From: Peptacetobacter sp900550335
Lineage (GTDB): Bacteria > Bacillota > Clostridia > Peptostreptococcales > Peptostreptococcaceae
Length of the DNA stretch: 64,000 bases
Reading direction: 5' to 3'
Assembly (NCBI RefSeq): GCF_047528295.1
Contig: NZ_CP180001.1
Coordinates: forward strand, 558,001-622,000
Shown here: piece by piece, positions 34,907-43,243 of the stretch
Layout: each line of letters begins with the position of its first letter
Numbering within the stretch: the stretch's first letter is position 1
Position numbers and translations under genes: made by a program
The notes under the pieces: model-generated
Seen by the model: only the letters and a program-made list of their open reading frames with translations
Databases searched by the model: none
Told to the model about the DNA's origin: nothing

Positions 34907-35335
34907 ATGTTAAATATAGACCAGATAAAAGAGATAATACCTCATAGATATCCATTTCTTTTAGTAGATAAAGTAGTTGAGCTTGAAGAAGGAAAAAGAG
35001 CTGTTGGTATAAAAAATGTAACAGCTAATGAGCCGTTTTTCCAGGGTCATTTCCCAGAATATCCACTAATGCCAGGTGTTTTAATAATAGAAGCAATGGC
35101 ACAGGTTGGGGCAGTTGCTATGATGTCTCTTGAAGAAAATAAGGGTAAATTAGGAGTATTTGCAGGTATAGATAAAGTGAGATTTAAAAGAGAAGTAAGA
35201 CCTGGAGATACACTAAGAATGGAAGTTGAGATGAAGGCTTTAAAAAGAAATATAGGAAAAGCAGATGCCGCAGCTTATGTTGACGGTGAATTAGTGTGCA
35301 AAGGTGAGCTAATGTTTGCACTTACAGAAAAATAA
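34907..35335 (+). CDS. fabZ: 3-hydroxyacyl-ACP dehydratase FabZ
   Basis: A 142-residue hot-dog-fold enzyme that dehydrates 3-hydroxyacyl-ACP in fatty acid elongation. HRYPFLLVDKV (residues 13-23) is the family N-terminus. The catalytic His48 lies in QGHFPEYPLMPG, and Glu62 in EAMAQ. The length is normal. It stands alone here, away from other fab genes; in several Firmicutes fabZ is likewise found near mbl. Confidence 0.95.
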   Translation: MLNIDQIKEIIPHRYPFLLVDKVVELEEGKRAVGIKNVTANEPFFQGHFPEYPLMPGVLIIEAMAQVGAVAMMSLEENKGKLGVFAGIDKVRFKREVRPGDTLRMEVEMKALKRNIGKADAAAYVDGELVCKGELMFALTEK

Positions 35336-35440
35336 ATTTATGCAAAAATAATAATTTGTTTTTTAGTTTGAAATTTATATTGACAAAATATATAATCTAT
35401 TATAAAATTAGATACGTTGAAAAAATAGACAATCTTGATT

Positions 35441-35597
35441 ACCTTATCAAGAGAGGCTGAGGGACAGGCCCGATGAAGCCCGGCAACCACCCACAATGGG
35501 AAGAGGTGCTAATTCCTACAGGATTTATCCTGAAAGATGAGGTTATGTTAATTAGTTACGTATAATTAACCTCTTCTTTTAGTGAAGAGGTTTTTTT
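35441..35597 (+). promoter_or_regulatory. SAM-I riboswitch (S-box) with terminator, controlling metK
   Basis: The aptamer spans 35441-35543: P1 arms ACCTTATC and GATGAGGT, the core AGAGAGGCTGAGGGA, GATGAAGCCCGGCAACC, and GGTGCTAATTCC. The expression platform is a terminator AACCTCTTC (35568-35576)/GAAGAGGTT (35584-35592) with seven T. The alternative pairing of GTTAATTA and the GAGG of P1 with TAATTAAC-CTC forms the antiterminator. High SAM therefore stops transcription before metK. The 165 bases from here to metK hold no clear feature. Confidence 0.96.
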
Positions 35598-35762
35598 ATT
35601 ATGAAAAATCTTTTGCTATATGAAGCAACAAGAAATTAAACAATACCCAGTGTAAGAAAGTAATAAGAAATAAATTTTTGGAGAAATCCAATGGGAAAAA
35701 TCCATTATAGGAAGATTCGAGAATATAAAAGGTAATTTCAAAGAAAAGGGAGGACAGAAAAA

Positions 35763-36956
35763 ATGGCAAGACATTTATTTACATCAGAATCAGTAACTGA
35801 AGGACATCCAGATAAAATCTGTGACCAGATATCAGACTCAATATTAGATGCATTACTTGAAACAGATCCAAAATCAAGAGTTGCATGTGAAACTACAGTA
35901 ACAACAGGATTAGTATTAGTAGCAGGGGAAATAAGTACATCAGCATACGTTGATATACCAAAATTAGTTAGAGAAACAGTAAAAGAAATAGGATACACAA
36001 GAGCTAAATTCGGATTTGACTGCGATACTTGTGCGGTTATAACATCTATAGATGAACAGTCAGGCGATATAGCAATGGGTGTTGACGAAGGATTAGAAAG
36101 TAAATCAGGAGAAGTAACTGAAGAAGAAATAGAAAAAGTAGGAGCAGGAGACCAGGGTATAATGTTCGGATTCGCTTGTAACGAAACTCCAGAGCTTATG
36201 CCATTACCAATATCTTTAGCTCATAAATTATCAAGAAGATTAACAGAAGTTAGAAAATCTGGACTTCTTGACTACTTAAGACCAGACGGAAAAACTCAGG
36301 TAACAGTAGAATACGAAGACAACAAACCAGTTAGAGTTCATACAATATTAATATCTACTCAGCACAGTGAAGATGTAACAACTGAACAGATAAAAGCAGA
36401 TTTAATAGAACATGTTATAAAAGCTGTTATACCAGCAGAACTTCTTGATGAAGAAACATTATACTATGTAAACCCAACAGGTAGATTCGTTGTAGGTGGA
36501 CCACAGGGAGATACAGGACTTACAGGAAGAAAAATAATAATAGATACTTACGGTGGATACTCTAGACACGGTGGTGGAGCATTCTCTGGAAAAGACCCAA
36601 CAAAAGTTGATAGATCTGCAGCTTATGCAGCAAGATATGTTGCTAAAAATATAGTAGCAGCTGGACTTGCTGATAAATGTGAAATAGAATTATCATACGC
36701 TATAGGTATAGCTAGACCTTTATCTATATTCGTTGATACATTTGGAACTGGAAAAGTTTCTGAAGAAAAACTAGTAGAACTAGTAAACAAACACTTCGAC
36801 TTAAGACCAGGAGCAATAATAAGAGATTTAGATCTTCTAAGACCAATATACAAACAGTGTGCAGCTTACGGACACTTTGGTAGAACTGATATAGATCTTC
36901 CATGGGAAAGAACTGACAAAGCTGAAATACTTAGAAAAGAAGCTCTAGGCGAATAA
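35763..36956 (+). CDS. metK: S-adenosylmethionine synthetase
   Basis: A 397-residue enzyme that makes SAM from methionine and ATP. Typical motifs are SVTEGHPDKICDQISD (residues 8-23), GAGDQGIMFGFACNETPELMP near residue 127, and GGGAFSGKDPTKVDRSAAYAARYVAKNIVAAG near 265-295. GGGAGGA stands before ATG 35763. Its product feeds back on its own mRNA through the upstream S-box. Confidence 0.97.
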   Translation: MARHLFTSESVTEGHPDKICDQISDSILDALLETDPKSRVACETTVTTGLVLVAGEISTSAYVDIPKLVRETVKEIGYTRAKFGFDCDTCAVITSIDEQSGDIAMGVDEGLESKSGEVTEEEIEKVGAGDQGIMFGFACNETPELMPLPISLAHKLSRRLTEVRKSGLLDYLRPDGKTQVTVEYEDNKPVRVHTILISTQHSEDVTTEQIKADLIEHVIKAVIPAELLDEETLYYVNPTGRFVVGGPQGDTGLTGRKIIIDTYGGYSRHGGGAFSGKDPTKVDRSAAYAARYVAKNIVAAGLADKCEIELSYAIGIARPLSIFVDTFGTGKVSEEKLVELVNKHFDLRPGAIIRDLDLLRPIYKQCAAYGHFGRTDIDLPWERTDKAEILRKEALGE

Positions 36957-36988
36957 TAAAATCTAAAAAATTAACTAGAATTTTTATA

Positions 36989-37028
36989 TGCATACACTTT
37001 TCATTTGATGAGTGTATGCATTTTTTTT
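36989..37028 (+). terminator. Terminator after metK
   Basis: A 10-bp stem (TGCATACACT/AGTGTATGCA) with a 12-base loop and eight T. Confidence 0.92.
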
Positions 37029-37078
37029 GTAAAATATATTATTATAAATATAGAAATATTTGAATAGAGGTGGATTTT

Positions 37079-37435
37079 GTGGGTAAATCTTGGACAGTAG
37101 AAGAGATAAGAAAAGAAATGAAAAAGATGGATAAAATTCTTGGGAAAAAAGGCTCAGAGCTTCCTATAAAAATAAATAAGAGAATGACTAGAAGTCTTGG
37201 AATGTATAAATTCAAAATAGAAGATAAAAAAATAATACCTATTTGTTTTGAATTTGCTCCAAAGACAGTATCTGGGGAATTTGACGAAAAGACAGTTATT
37301 GGAATAATTAGACATGAATACGCACATTATGCTGCTAATGATATTCATAAAGAAGCGTGTGGACATGATAGAAGGTTTAAAAGTATATGTGAATTAATAG
37401 GAGCTCCAGGAAATGCTGTTATGAAAAAGAGATAA
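37079..37435 (+). CDS. SprT-like zinc metalloprotease-type protein
   Basis: A protein of about 118 residues with the metal-binding motif HEYAHYAAND followed by CGHDRRFKSICELIGAP, the arrangement of the SprT-like family. The third ligand is probably the His in CGHD. The family includes proteases of DNA-protein cross-links (Spartan) in eukaryotes, but bacterial members are poorly defined. GTG 37079 is preferred because GAGGTGG lies four to five bases upstream; the GTG at 37070 is within that site. It precedes the recD2 helicase gene by about 100 bases. Confidence 0.8.
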   Translation: MGKSWTVEEIRKEMKKMDKILGKKGSELPIKINKRMTRSLGMYKFKIEDKKIIPICFEFAPKTVSGEFDEKTVIGIIRHEYAHYAANDIHKEACGHDRRFKSICELIGAPGNAVMKKR

Positions 37436-37534
37436 ATCTATGTATCTTAAAACGAACTTATGTTTGAAAAAAACTTGTACAATTAGTATAATTAATCTTA
37501 TATGCAGTGAAAATATAACATAGGGGGTGAAAAA

Positions 37535-39754
37535 GTGGAGAGAATAGAGGGATTGATAACCGATATAGTATTTCAAAATGAGGACAATGGATACACAATT
37601 GCAAAACTTACGAATGAAGATGGAGAAATTTCTGTTGTAGGGTGTATGCCAACTCTTTCTGTAGGAGAAACTGTCGAAGTTGAAGGTAAATGGGGAAGAC
37701 ATAAAGTATATGGAAATCAGTTTGAAGTTAGTAATTTTGTACCAGTTACACCGACATCTATTGAAGGAATTAGGGTATACTTGGCATCTGGAATGATTAA
37801 AGGTATCGGTGAAAAAATGGCAAATAAAATAATAGATAAATTTGGTGTTGATACACTAGATGTAATCCAAAATGCTCCAGAAAGACTTCAAGAAATAGAT
37901 GGAATAGGAAAAAAGAAAGTTGCTCAGATTGTAGAAAGCTATGAAGAGGATAGAGAGCTTAGAAAGATAATTCTTGAATTGGCTCCATTTGGAATAACCC
38001 CAAATCTGTGTTTAAAAATATATAAAAAATACAACAATAGGGCTATGAAGCTAATAAAATCCAATCCATATAGGCTTGCAGAGGATATTAGAGGAATAGG
38101 GTTTAAAATAGCAGATAACCTAGCTCAAAAGATAGGTATAGATAGAGATTCTAAGGATAGAATTTGTCAGGGGATAATCTATGTGTTGAAAAATGCACTT
38201 GGAGAAGGACATACATTTTTACCAGAAAATGTTGTAGAAAAAGAAGCAGTAAAACTTTTAGGAGTAGATGTAGAAAAAATAGATGACTGTCTATTGGATT
38301 TGGCATATGCTCAAAAGATTAAGCTAGATAAAGTTGGAGATTTTCTACTTGTATACCTTATGAACTATTATCTTGCTGAAAATGGAGTGTGCAAGAAACT
38401 TATAGAGCTTGCAACTTTTGATTTTAAAAAAGATAAAAAAATAGACATAAATATTGAAATAGAAACTGTAGAAAAAGAAGAAGGAATAAAACTAGCTAAT
38501 AGACAGAGAGAGGCTGTTACAGAGGCTCTACAGAGTGGTGTGAGTGTTATCACAGGTGGGCCAGGTACAGGAAAAACAACCACTATAAATACTATAATAA
38601 AGATATTTAAGCGTCAAAAGAAGGAAGTAGTACTTGCAGCGCCAACAGGACGTGCAGCAAAGAGAATGAGTGAAACATCAAATGAAGAGGCTAAGACAAT
38701 ACACAGACTTCTTGAGATGGGATATTCTACAAACGATGACTTGGTATTCTTTAAAAATGAAGATGAGCCTATAAAAGCAGATGTAATAATAGTAGATGAG
38801 GCATCTATGATAGATATTTTACTGATGTTTAGTCTTGTAAATGCTATAAAACCTGGAACGAGATTTATAATTGTTGGAGATAGCGACCAGTTGCCTTCAG
38901 TAGGGGCTGGAAATGTGCTTAGGGACATAATAGATTCTCAAGTTATTAAAGTTGTAAGACTAGATGAGATATTTAGACAGGCTCAGGAAAGTATGATAAT
39001 AGTTAATGCACATAAGATAAACAATGGAGAAGCTCCGTATTTAAATGTAAAAAATAAAGACTTTTTCTTCTTAAATGCAGCTACAAATGAGGAAATAATG
39101 AACACTATAATAGGGCTTGTAGAAACTAGATTACCTAAGTTCTATAATGTAGACCCATTGGATGACATACAGATATTAAGCCCTATGAGAAAAGGAGATA
39201 TTGGTGTTACAAATATGAATATAATTCTGCAGAGGTACCTAAATCCGCCATCAGAAAAAAAGGTCGAAGTTACTCTAAACAAGAGGATATTTAGAATAGG
39301 CGATAAGGTAATGCAGATAAAAAACAATTATACAAAGAGTTGGAAAAATGAGGATGAAACAGAAAGTGGAGACGGTATATATAACGGAGATATTGGATAT
39401 ATTTATTATATAGACAAGAATAAAAAAATTATCTACGTTATGTTTGAAGGTTCAAGAATAGTTGAATACAATTTTGAAGAATTAGACGAACTCGACCACA
39501 GTTTCTGTACTACAATACACAAAAGTCAGGGTAGTGAATTCCCAGTGGTAGTAATACCAATAGCGTGGGCACCGCCTATGCTATTATCTAGAAATCTGCT
39601 ATATACAGCTATAACTAGGGCAAAGAAATTAGTTGTACTTGTAGGAGATGTTAAATATTTAAAACAGATGATTCAAAATAATAGAGTGAATGCTAGATAT
39701 TCAAACTTAGCCTTAAAGCTTAACCGGATAAAAAGAGAAGGAGTGCTAGAATAA
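37535..39754 (+). CDS. recD2: RecD2-type ATP-dependent DNA helicase
   Basis: A 739-residue superfamily 1 helicase. The N-terminal OB-like domain (about 1-80) and helix-hairpin-helix repeats (GIGEKMANKIIDKFG, GIGKKKVAQIVESY) precede the motor. Walker A GGPGTGKTTT lies near residues 340-348, and the DEASMID motif II near 430. The C-terminal part has the UvrD-like motif with HKSQGSEFPVVV and LLYTAITRAKK. RecD2 proteins, unlike RecBCD RecD, work without RecBC and help fork stability. Start GTG 37535 has GGGGGTGA upstream. Confidence 0.92.
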   Translation: MERIEGLITDIVFQNEDNGYTIAKLTNEDGEISVVGCMPTLSVGETVEVEGKWGRHKVYGNQFEVSNFVPVTPTSIEGIRVYLASGMIKGIGEKMANKIIDKFGVDTLDVIQNAPERLQEIDGIGKKKVAQIVESYEEDRELRKIILELAPFGITPNLCLKIYKKYNNRAMKLIKSNPYRLAEDIRGIGFKIADNLAQKIGIDRDSKDRICQGIIYVLKNALGEGHTFLPENVVEKEAVKLLGVDVEKIDDCLLDLAYAQKIKLDKVGDFLLVYLMNYYLAENGVCKKLIELATFDFKKDKKIDINIEIETVEKEEGIKLANRQREAVTEALQSGVSVITGGPGTGKTTTINTIIKIFKRQKKEVVLAAPTGRAAKRMSETSNEEAKTIHRLLEMGYSTNDDLVFFKNEDEPIKADVIIVDEASMIDILLMFSLVNAIKPGTRFIIVGDSDQLPSVGAGNVLRDIIDSQVIKVVRLDEIFRQAQESMIIVNAHKINNGEAPYLNVKNKDFFFLNAATNEEIMNTIIGLVETRLPKFYNVDPLDDIQILSPMRKGDIGVTNMNIILQRYLNPPSEKKVEVTLNKRIFRIGDKVMQIKNNYTKSWKNEDETESGDGIYNGDIGYIYYIDKNKKIIYVMFEGSRIVEYNFEELDELDHSFCTTIHKSQGSEFPVVVIPIAWAPPMLLSRNLLYTAITRAKKLVVLVGDVKYLKQMIQNNRVNARYSNLALKLNRIKREGVLE

Positions 39755-40690
39755 TTGAATTATCTATCATTGATTATGGATTTTTTCTTTCCACAAAATA
39801 TAACCTGTTTAATATGTCAAAAGCCTATAGATCCAAACAACACATATTCTCTTTGTAAGGACTGCTTTGAAGAGATGACATTTATCAAAGAAGAGTGTCC
39901 TAAATGTGGAAAACCTGTAATAAATAGGATAAATTTTGAAAAGGACGATGATGAAGAGGACAAATTTACAGATGAGGATATTAAGGAAATAGAGGATAAC
40001 TGTATAATTTTGACGGGAAATAGTGAGTCAAAAAATGCAGTGAATTTGAATATTTACGATGATGAGGAATATATTTTAGAGAAATTTGAAGAGTATAAAG
40101 AAGGATATGGAGTAAATAAAAATAAAGATTTAAGCTCTTCAAAAGTAGAGTACAGTAGATGTAAATTCTGTGAGAATAAGAATTTTTATTTTGATAGGGC
40201 AATATCTTGCATAGAGTATTGTGATAAGAGTAAGGTGTTAGTGCTTTCGTTGAAATACTACGGAAATACATATATGTCCAGATATATTGCCCAGGTAATG
40301 AGGGATAAGTTGGAATTTGAGCAGCTTTCTGCAGATTATGTAATACCAGCGCCTCTACATAAAAAGAGAATGAGGACTAGAGGATTTAATCAGGCTGAAA
40401 AGATTGCTAGTTATCTATCTGATTATACCAAAATACCTATAATAGACTGTATAAAGAGAAATAGAAATACAAAGAGACTTTATGCACTCAATAAATTTCA
40501 ACGTGAAAAAGAATTAAAAAATGCATTTGAAGTTAAAGATGGTAGTGAAAAAATAAAATGCAAAAGAGTACTTCTAATAGATGATATATTCACAACAGGA
40601 ACTACAGTAAATGAAATTTCTAAAAAGCTTAAAATATATGGTGTAGATGAGATAATAGTTTTGACATTCTTGACTAGAAATATAGATTAA
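39755..40690 (+). CDS. comFC: ComF-family phosphoribosyltransferase-like protein with an acidic insertion
   Basis: A 311-residue protein. Zinc-type cysteine pairs are at C18/C21, C34/C37 and C48/C51, and another pair (CKFC) occurs at about 136-139. Between residues 55 and 133 there is an acidic segment rich in Asp, Glu, Asn and Lys that normal ComF proteins (about 230 residues) lack. The C-terminal PRPP-binding loop VLLIDDIFTTGTT is intact, and APLHKKRMRTRGFNQAE is typical of ComFC, which is linked to DNA uptake in competence. TTG 39755 follows the recD2 stop directly, so translation is coupled. Confidence 0.85.
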   Translation: MNYLSLIMDFFFPQNITCLICQKPIDPNNTYSLCKDCFEEMTFIKEECPKCGKPVINRINFEKDDDEEDKFTDEDIKEIEDNCIILTGNSESKNAVNLNIYDDEEYILEKFEEYKEGYGVNKNKDLSSSKVEYSRCKFCENKNFYFDRAISCIEYCDKSKVLVLSLKYYGNTYMSRYIAQVMRDKLEFEQLSADYVIPAPLHKKRMRTRGFNQAEKIASYLSDYTKIPIIDCIKRNRNTKRLYALNKFQREKELKNAFEVKDGSEKIKCKRVLLIDDIFTTGTTVNEISKKLKIYGVDEIIVLTFLTRNID

Positions 40691-40724
40691 GCGTGGGAAA
40701 TATTTATTAGAATAAAGAAAAATA

Positions 40725-40753
40725 TTGACGAGTTAAGATAAATATATTAAAAT
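40725..40753 (+). promoter_or_regulatory. Promoter of the structured RNA downstream of comFC
   Basis: TTGACG at 40725-40730, 17-base spacer, TAAAAT at 40748-40753. Transcription would begin at about 40760. Confidence 0.7.
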
Positions 40754-40759
40754 ATGTAA

Positions 40760-41018
40760 AGATGTTCAGGTCTGTGGTTGAAAGTCCAAGCCAGTCGCAG
40801 GCAAAGGGATCCACGTAAGCTAGTCCTAAAAGCGGGGCAGTGATCATAGTGCGGCCTAGAAGTAAGACCTACCGATATTCAAAAATAAATTCCAATCGAG
40901 AGAGAGTAGTAGTGATGCGAACCAGAGCGAACCCTCCAGTAGGCGAGTGTGGGGGAAAAGACCAGGTCGGCTGAATATCTAAAAAAAGAGATGAAGCAAA
41001 TGCTTCATCTCTTTTTTT
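40760..41018 (+). ncRNA. raiA-type structured RNA with its own terminator
   Basis: About 220 GC-richer bases with no open frame stand between comFC and (after a three-gene insertion) the raiA/hpf gene, exactly the context of the raiA RNA known in Clostridia and Actinobacteria. It is bracketed by a good promoter and a very strong terminator (40981-41018: a stem of 18 bp ending in seven T). Conserved-looking tracts are GTTCAGGTCTGTGGTTGAAA, GCAGTGATCATAGTGCGGCC, and a 3' GACCAGGTCGGCTGAATATC that can pair back with the 5' GATGTTCAGGTC region. Its molecular function is not settled. RNase P RNA was considered and excluded. Confidence 0.72.
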
Positions 41019-41109
41019 GTTAATATATAAATGGTTGAATTAAAATAAAAATAGTGCTATTATAAAAGCGAGACGATTTAATATTTTATATAATTGGGGG
41101 AATTAAAAA

Positions 41110-42396
41110 TTGGACGATAAAAAATATGGTGTTACTCAAGAATATAATAGAGCCAATTATGAAACAGCTAGAGAAAAGAAAATACAAAAGGAAGTAAAAG
41201 ATGATTTCTTTGGTAATGAAAAAGTAAAAATTGATTCAAATAATAATATGTTACATAAAGATACAAATGCGGCTAGAAGAAAATATAAAAGTAGTACCTA
41301 TGCACGTCATGTTGTAGAGCCGGATCATATAGACCCAATATCAAATGCACATTCTAGAAATAAAAATAAGAAGTATATTAATGACGATGATATAAGAGAA
41401 GTTGTTAATAGAAAAAGTAATATACAAATTATAACGAAGGAGATTAACACCGCAAAGGGACGGAAAACTAACTTAGAAGCTTTAAAGCAAGAAAAAGTTT
41501 ATAGAAATCTTTCTACAACAGAAAAAATTAAATTTGCTGTAGATGGAGTTGTACAAGAAAAATCAACAGATGTACAATTGAGTTTTAGGAATGCAAAAGG
41601 TTGTGTGGAATATCATTCAGAAAAAATAAAAAATGATATTTCAAATGAGGAAATCATATCTAATAAAAAAGATGTAATTTTTATGTCGCTTATTACAACA
41701 TCAATAAGCAATATTATGTTGGTTGCTAGTAATGAAAAAGAGATTGACGAAGCAATGAAGGATATTGGAAAAGATGTAGGAAATGATTTAATAAAAGCGA
41801 TATCATTAGATGGAATACAATTACTTTTAAAGGAAATAGGTATTGGAGGAAATAAAGATTTACCAATATTTGAAGTTTTAACTGCAATAAACATGGGAAG
41901 TTATGTTATTGATTTTATAAATGATGAAATAACAGCTGAAGAATGCGTAAGAAAAATACTTGATAATGGCATAGGAATGCTAGCATATGGACTAGGATTA
42001 TCACTAGGTGGACCTATAGGGGCAATGGTTGCATCAACAGTAACTTCATTTGTTCTTTCTGAAATTGATAGAATTGTTAATGAATATAGAGAGATTTCTA
42101 AACATAACAAAATGATTATATCAAGAATAAATTCTATATCTAATGAAGCTATAGTTGAAATAAAAAGACAAAGAGAAAATTTAGAAGAAATAATTTCTAA
42201 TGAAAATATTAATTTTGATAATAGTGTAGATCAAGGTTTTAAAAATATATTTAAAGGAACTATAAATAATGATGTTTCATTAATAGCTAACGGATTGGAT
42301 GATATATTGAAAATATTTAATAAAGAGTCTCTTTTTAAAAGTAGAGATGAATTTGATTACTTTTTTGATAATGAAAATAGTATATTACAATTTTAG
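41110..42396 (+). CDS. Unrecognised protein with HNH-like segment and glycine-rich hydrophobic region (cassette gene 1)
   Basis: A 428-residue protein I cannot place. Residues about 1-60 are charged and likely unstructured. Residues about 70-120 (EPDHIDPISNAHSR ... VNRKSNIQIITKEINTAKGRKTNLE) resemble an HNH-nuclease-like His-Asn-Lys pattern but lack the CxxC pairs. Two hydrophobic stretches follow: IFMSLITTSISNIMLVAS near 195-212 and the Gly-rich GIGMLAYGLGLSLGGPIGAMVAS near 287-309, which could insert in a membrane. Start TTG 41110 has GGGGG nine bases upstream. Gln is encoded almost only by CAA, while nearby housekeeping genes use CAG, which suggests transfer. It heads a three-gene unit with 42418 and 43244. 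Confidence 0.75.
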   Translation: MDDKKYGVTQEYNRANYETAREKKIQKEVKDDFFGNEKVKIDSNNNMLHKDTNAARRKYKSSTYARHVVEPDHIDPISNAHSRNKNKKYINDDDIREVVNRKSNIQIITKEINTAKGRKTNLEALKQEKVYRNLSTTEKIKFAVDGVVQEKSTDVQLSFRNAKGCVEYHSEKIKNDISNEEIISNKKDVIFMSLITTSISNIMLVASNEKEIDEAMKDIGKDVGNDLIKAISLDGIQLLLKEIGIGGNKDLPIFEVLTAINMGSYVIDFINDEITAEECVRKILDNGIGMLAYGLGLSLGGPIGAMVASTVTSFVLSEIDRIVNEYREISKHNKMIISRINSISNEAIVEIKRQRENLEEIISNENINFDNSVDQGFKNIFKGTINNDVSLIANGLDDILKIFNKESLFKSRDEFDYFFDNENSILQF

Positions 42397-42417
42397 ATAG
42401 AAAGAAGGAAATAAGTT

Positions 42418-43215
42418 ATGAGTATATTAGTAGGGGCAGGTTTACTAGCAATTGCAGCATCAGCTGAAAAATCATCTAGGATTGATCGGCAAACTAGAAA
42501 AAAACTATCTAAGGCATATGATAAAGAATTTAATGCTAAAAATATGATAGAAGAAAAACAAAAGCAAGTGGATAATGCCTTGTTAAGAGTTGCAAATAGA
42601 AAAAGAGGTATTTTATCCACGTCTATTAAAGAATTTTTAGAAATATACGATAAAATTATAAAAATAAATTTTATTGAAAGTGATGAGATAAAGAAACTTA
42701 ATCAAAGTTCACTAGCTTTACAAAATATATCGGAGCTAAAATGTAGTGTATCAAATGCGGCATTACCTCTAAGTGATAAAGAGATAATTTTAAAATTTGC
42801 TTTAACTGGGGTGGGTGGATTAATGATAGCAGATTCAAAAAGAAACTTATCAATTGCTAATAGCCAAATGAAAATTTCAAGAGTTATAGAAGAACAAGCT
42901 CAAAGTATATCAGTCATATTAGATTATATAACAGATATAAGTGGTAAAATAGCAAGTTTATTATCTAAGTTAAATATTTTATTTAATAAATCTATAAAAG
43001 AAAGTAAAATATTAATAAATGAAAAGGGAATTAATAGAAAAAATTACAATAAGGAAGATAGAGATATACTAATGACTTGTATAAATATAGCAGATGCAAT
43101 AAAAAAAATAATAGATGCACCTATAATAGATGAAAATGGAGAAATTAAAGAAGAAACTTTAAAAATTATTTCTATTGGAAATGAATATTTAGAAAAAATA
43201 AATAATTTAAAATAA
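42418..43215 (+). CDS. Unrecognised helical protein (cassette gene 2)
   Basis: A 265-residue protein with a short hydrophobic N-terminus (ILVGAGLLAIAASA, residues 3-16) without a clear cleavage site, a long Lys/Gln/Asn-rich helical region that may form coiled coil (about 20-90), a second hydrophobic stretch (FALTGVGGLMIA, about 125-136) and further helices to the end. There are no cysteines suited to metal binding and no catalytic motif that I recognise. It begins 21 bases after gene 1 with AAGGA upstream and is followed by gene 3 after 28 bases. AT content and CAA use match gene 1. Confidence 0.75.
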   Translation: MSILVGAGLLAIAASAEKSSRIDRQTRKKLSKAYDKEFNAKNMIEEKQKQVDNALLRVANRKRGILSTSIKEFLEIYDKIIKINFIESDEIKKLNQSSLALQNISELKCSVSNAALPLSDKEIILKFALTGVGGLMIADSKRNLSIANSQMKISRVIEEQAQSISVILDYITDISGKIASLLSKLNILFNKSIKESKILINEKGINRKNYNKEDRDILMTCINIADAIKKIIDAPIIDENGEIKEETLKIISIGNEYLEKINNLK

Positions 43216-43243
43216 AAAATAGAGTTTATTATGGAGGAAGATT

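Noticed and set aside
40760..41018. RNase P RNA or tmRNA
   Set aside because: GAAAGTCC recalls RNase P, but the length is too short and the other P-core signatures are missing; there is no tRNA-Ala-like end for tmRNA. The context fits raiA RNA better.
41180..41470. Calling cassette gene 1 an HNH nuclease outright
   Set aside because: A His-Asn-Lys pattern is visible, but the zinc CxxC pairs and a full motif are absent; I keep it as HNH-like only.
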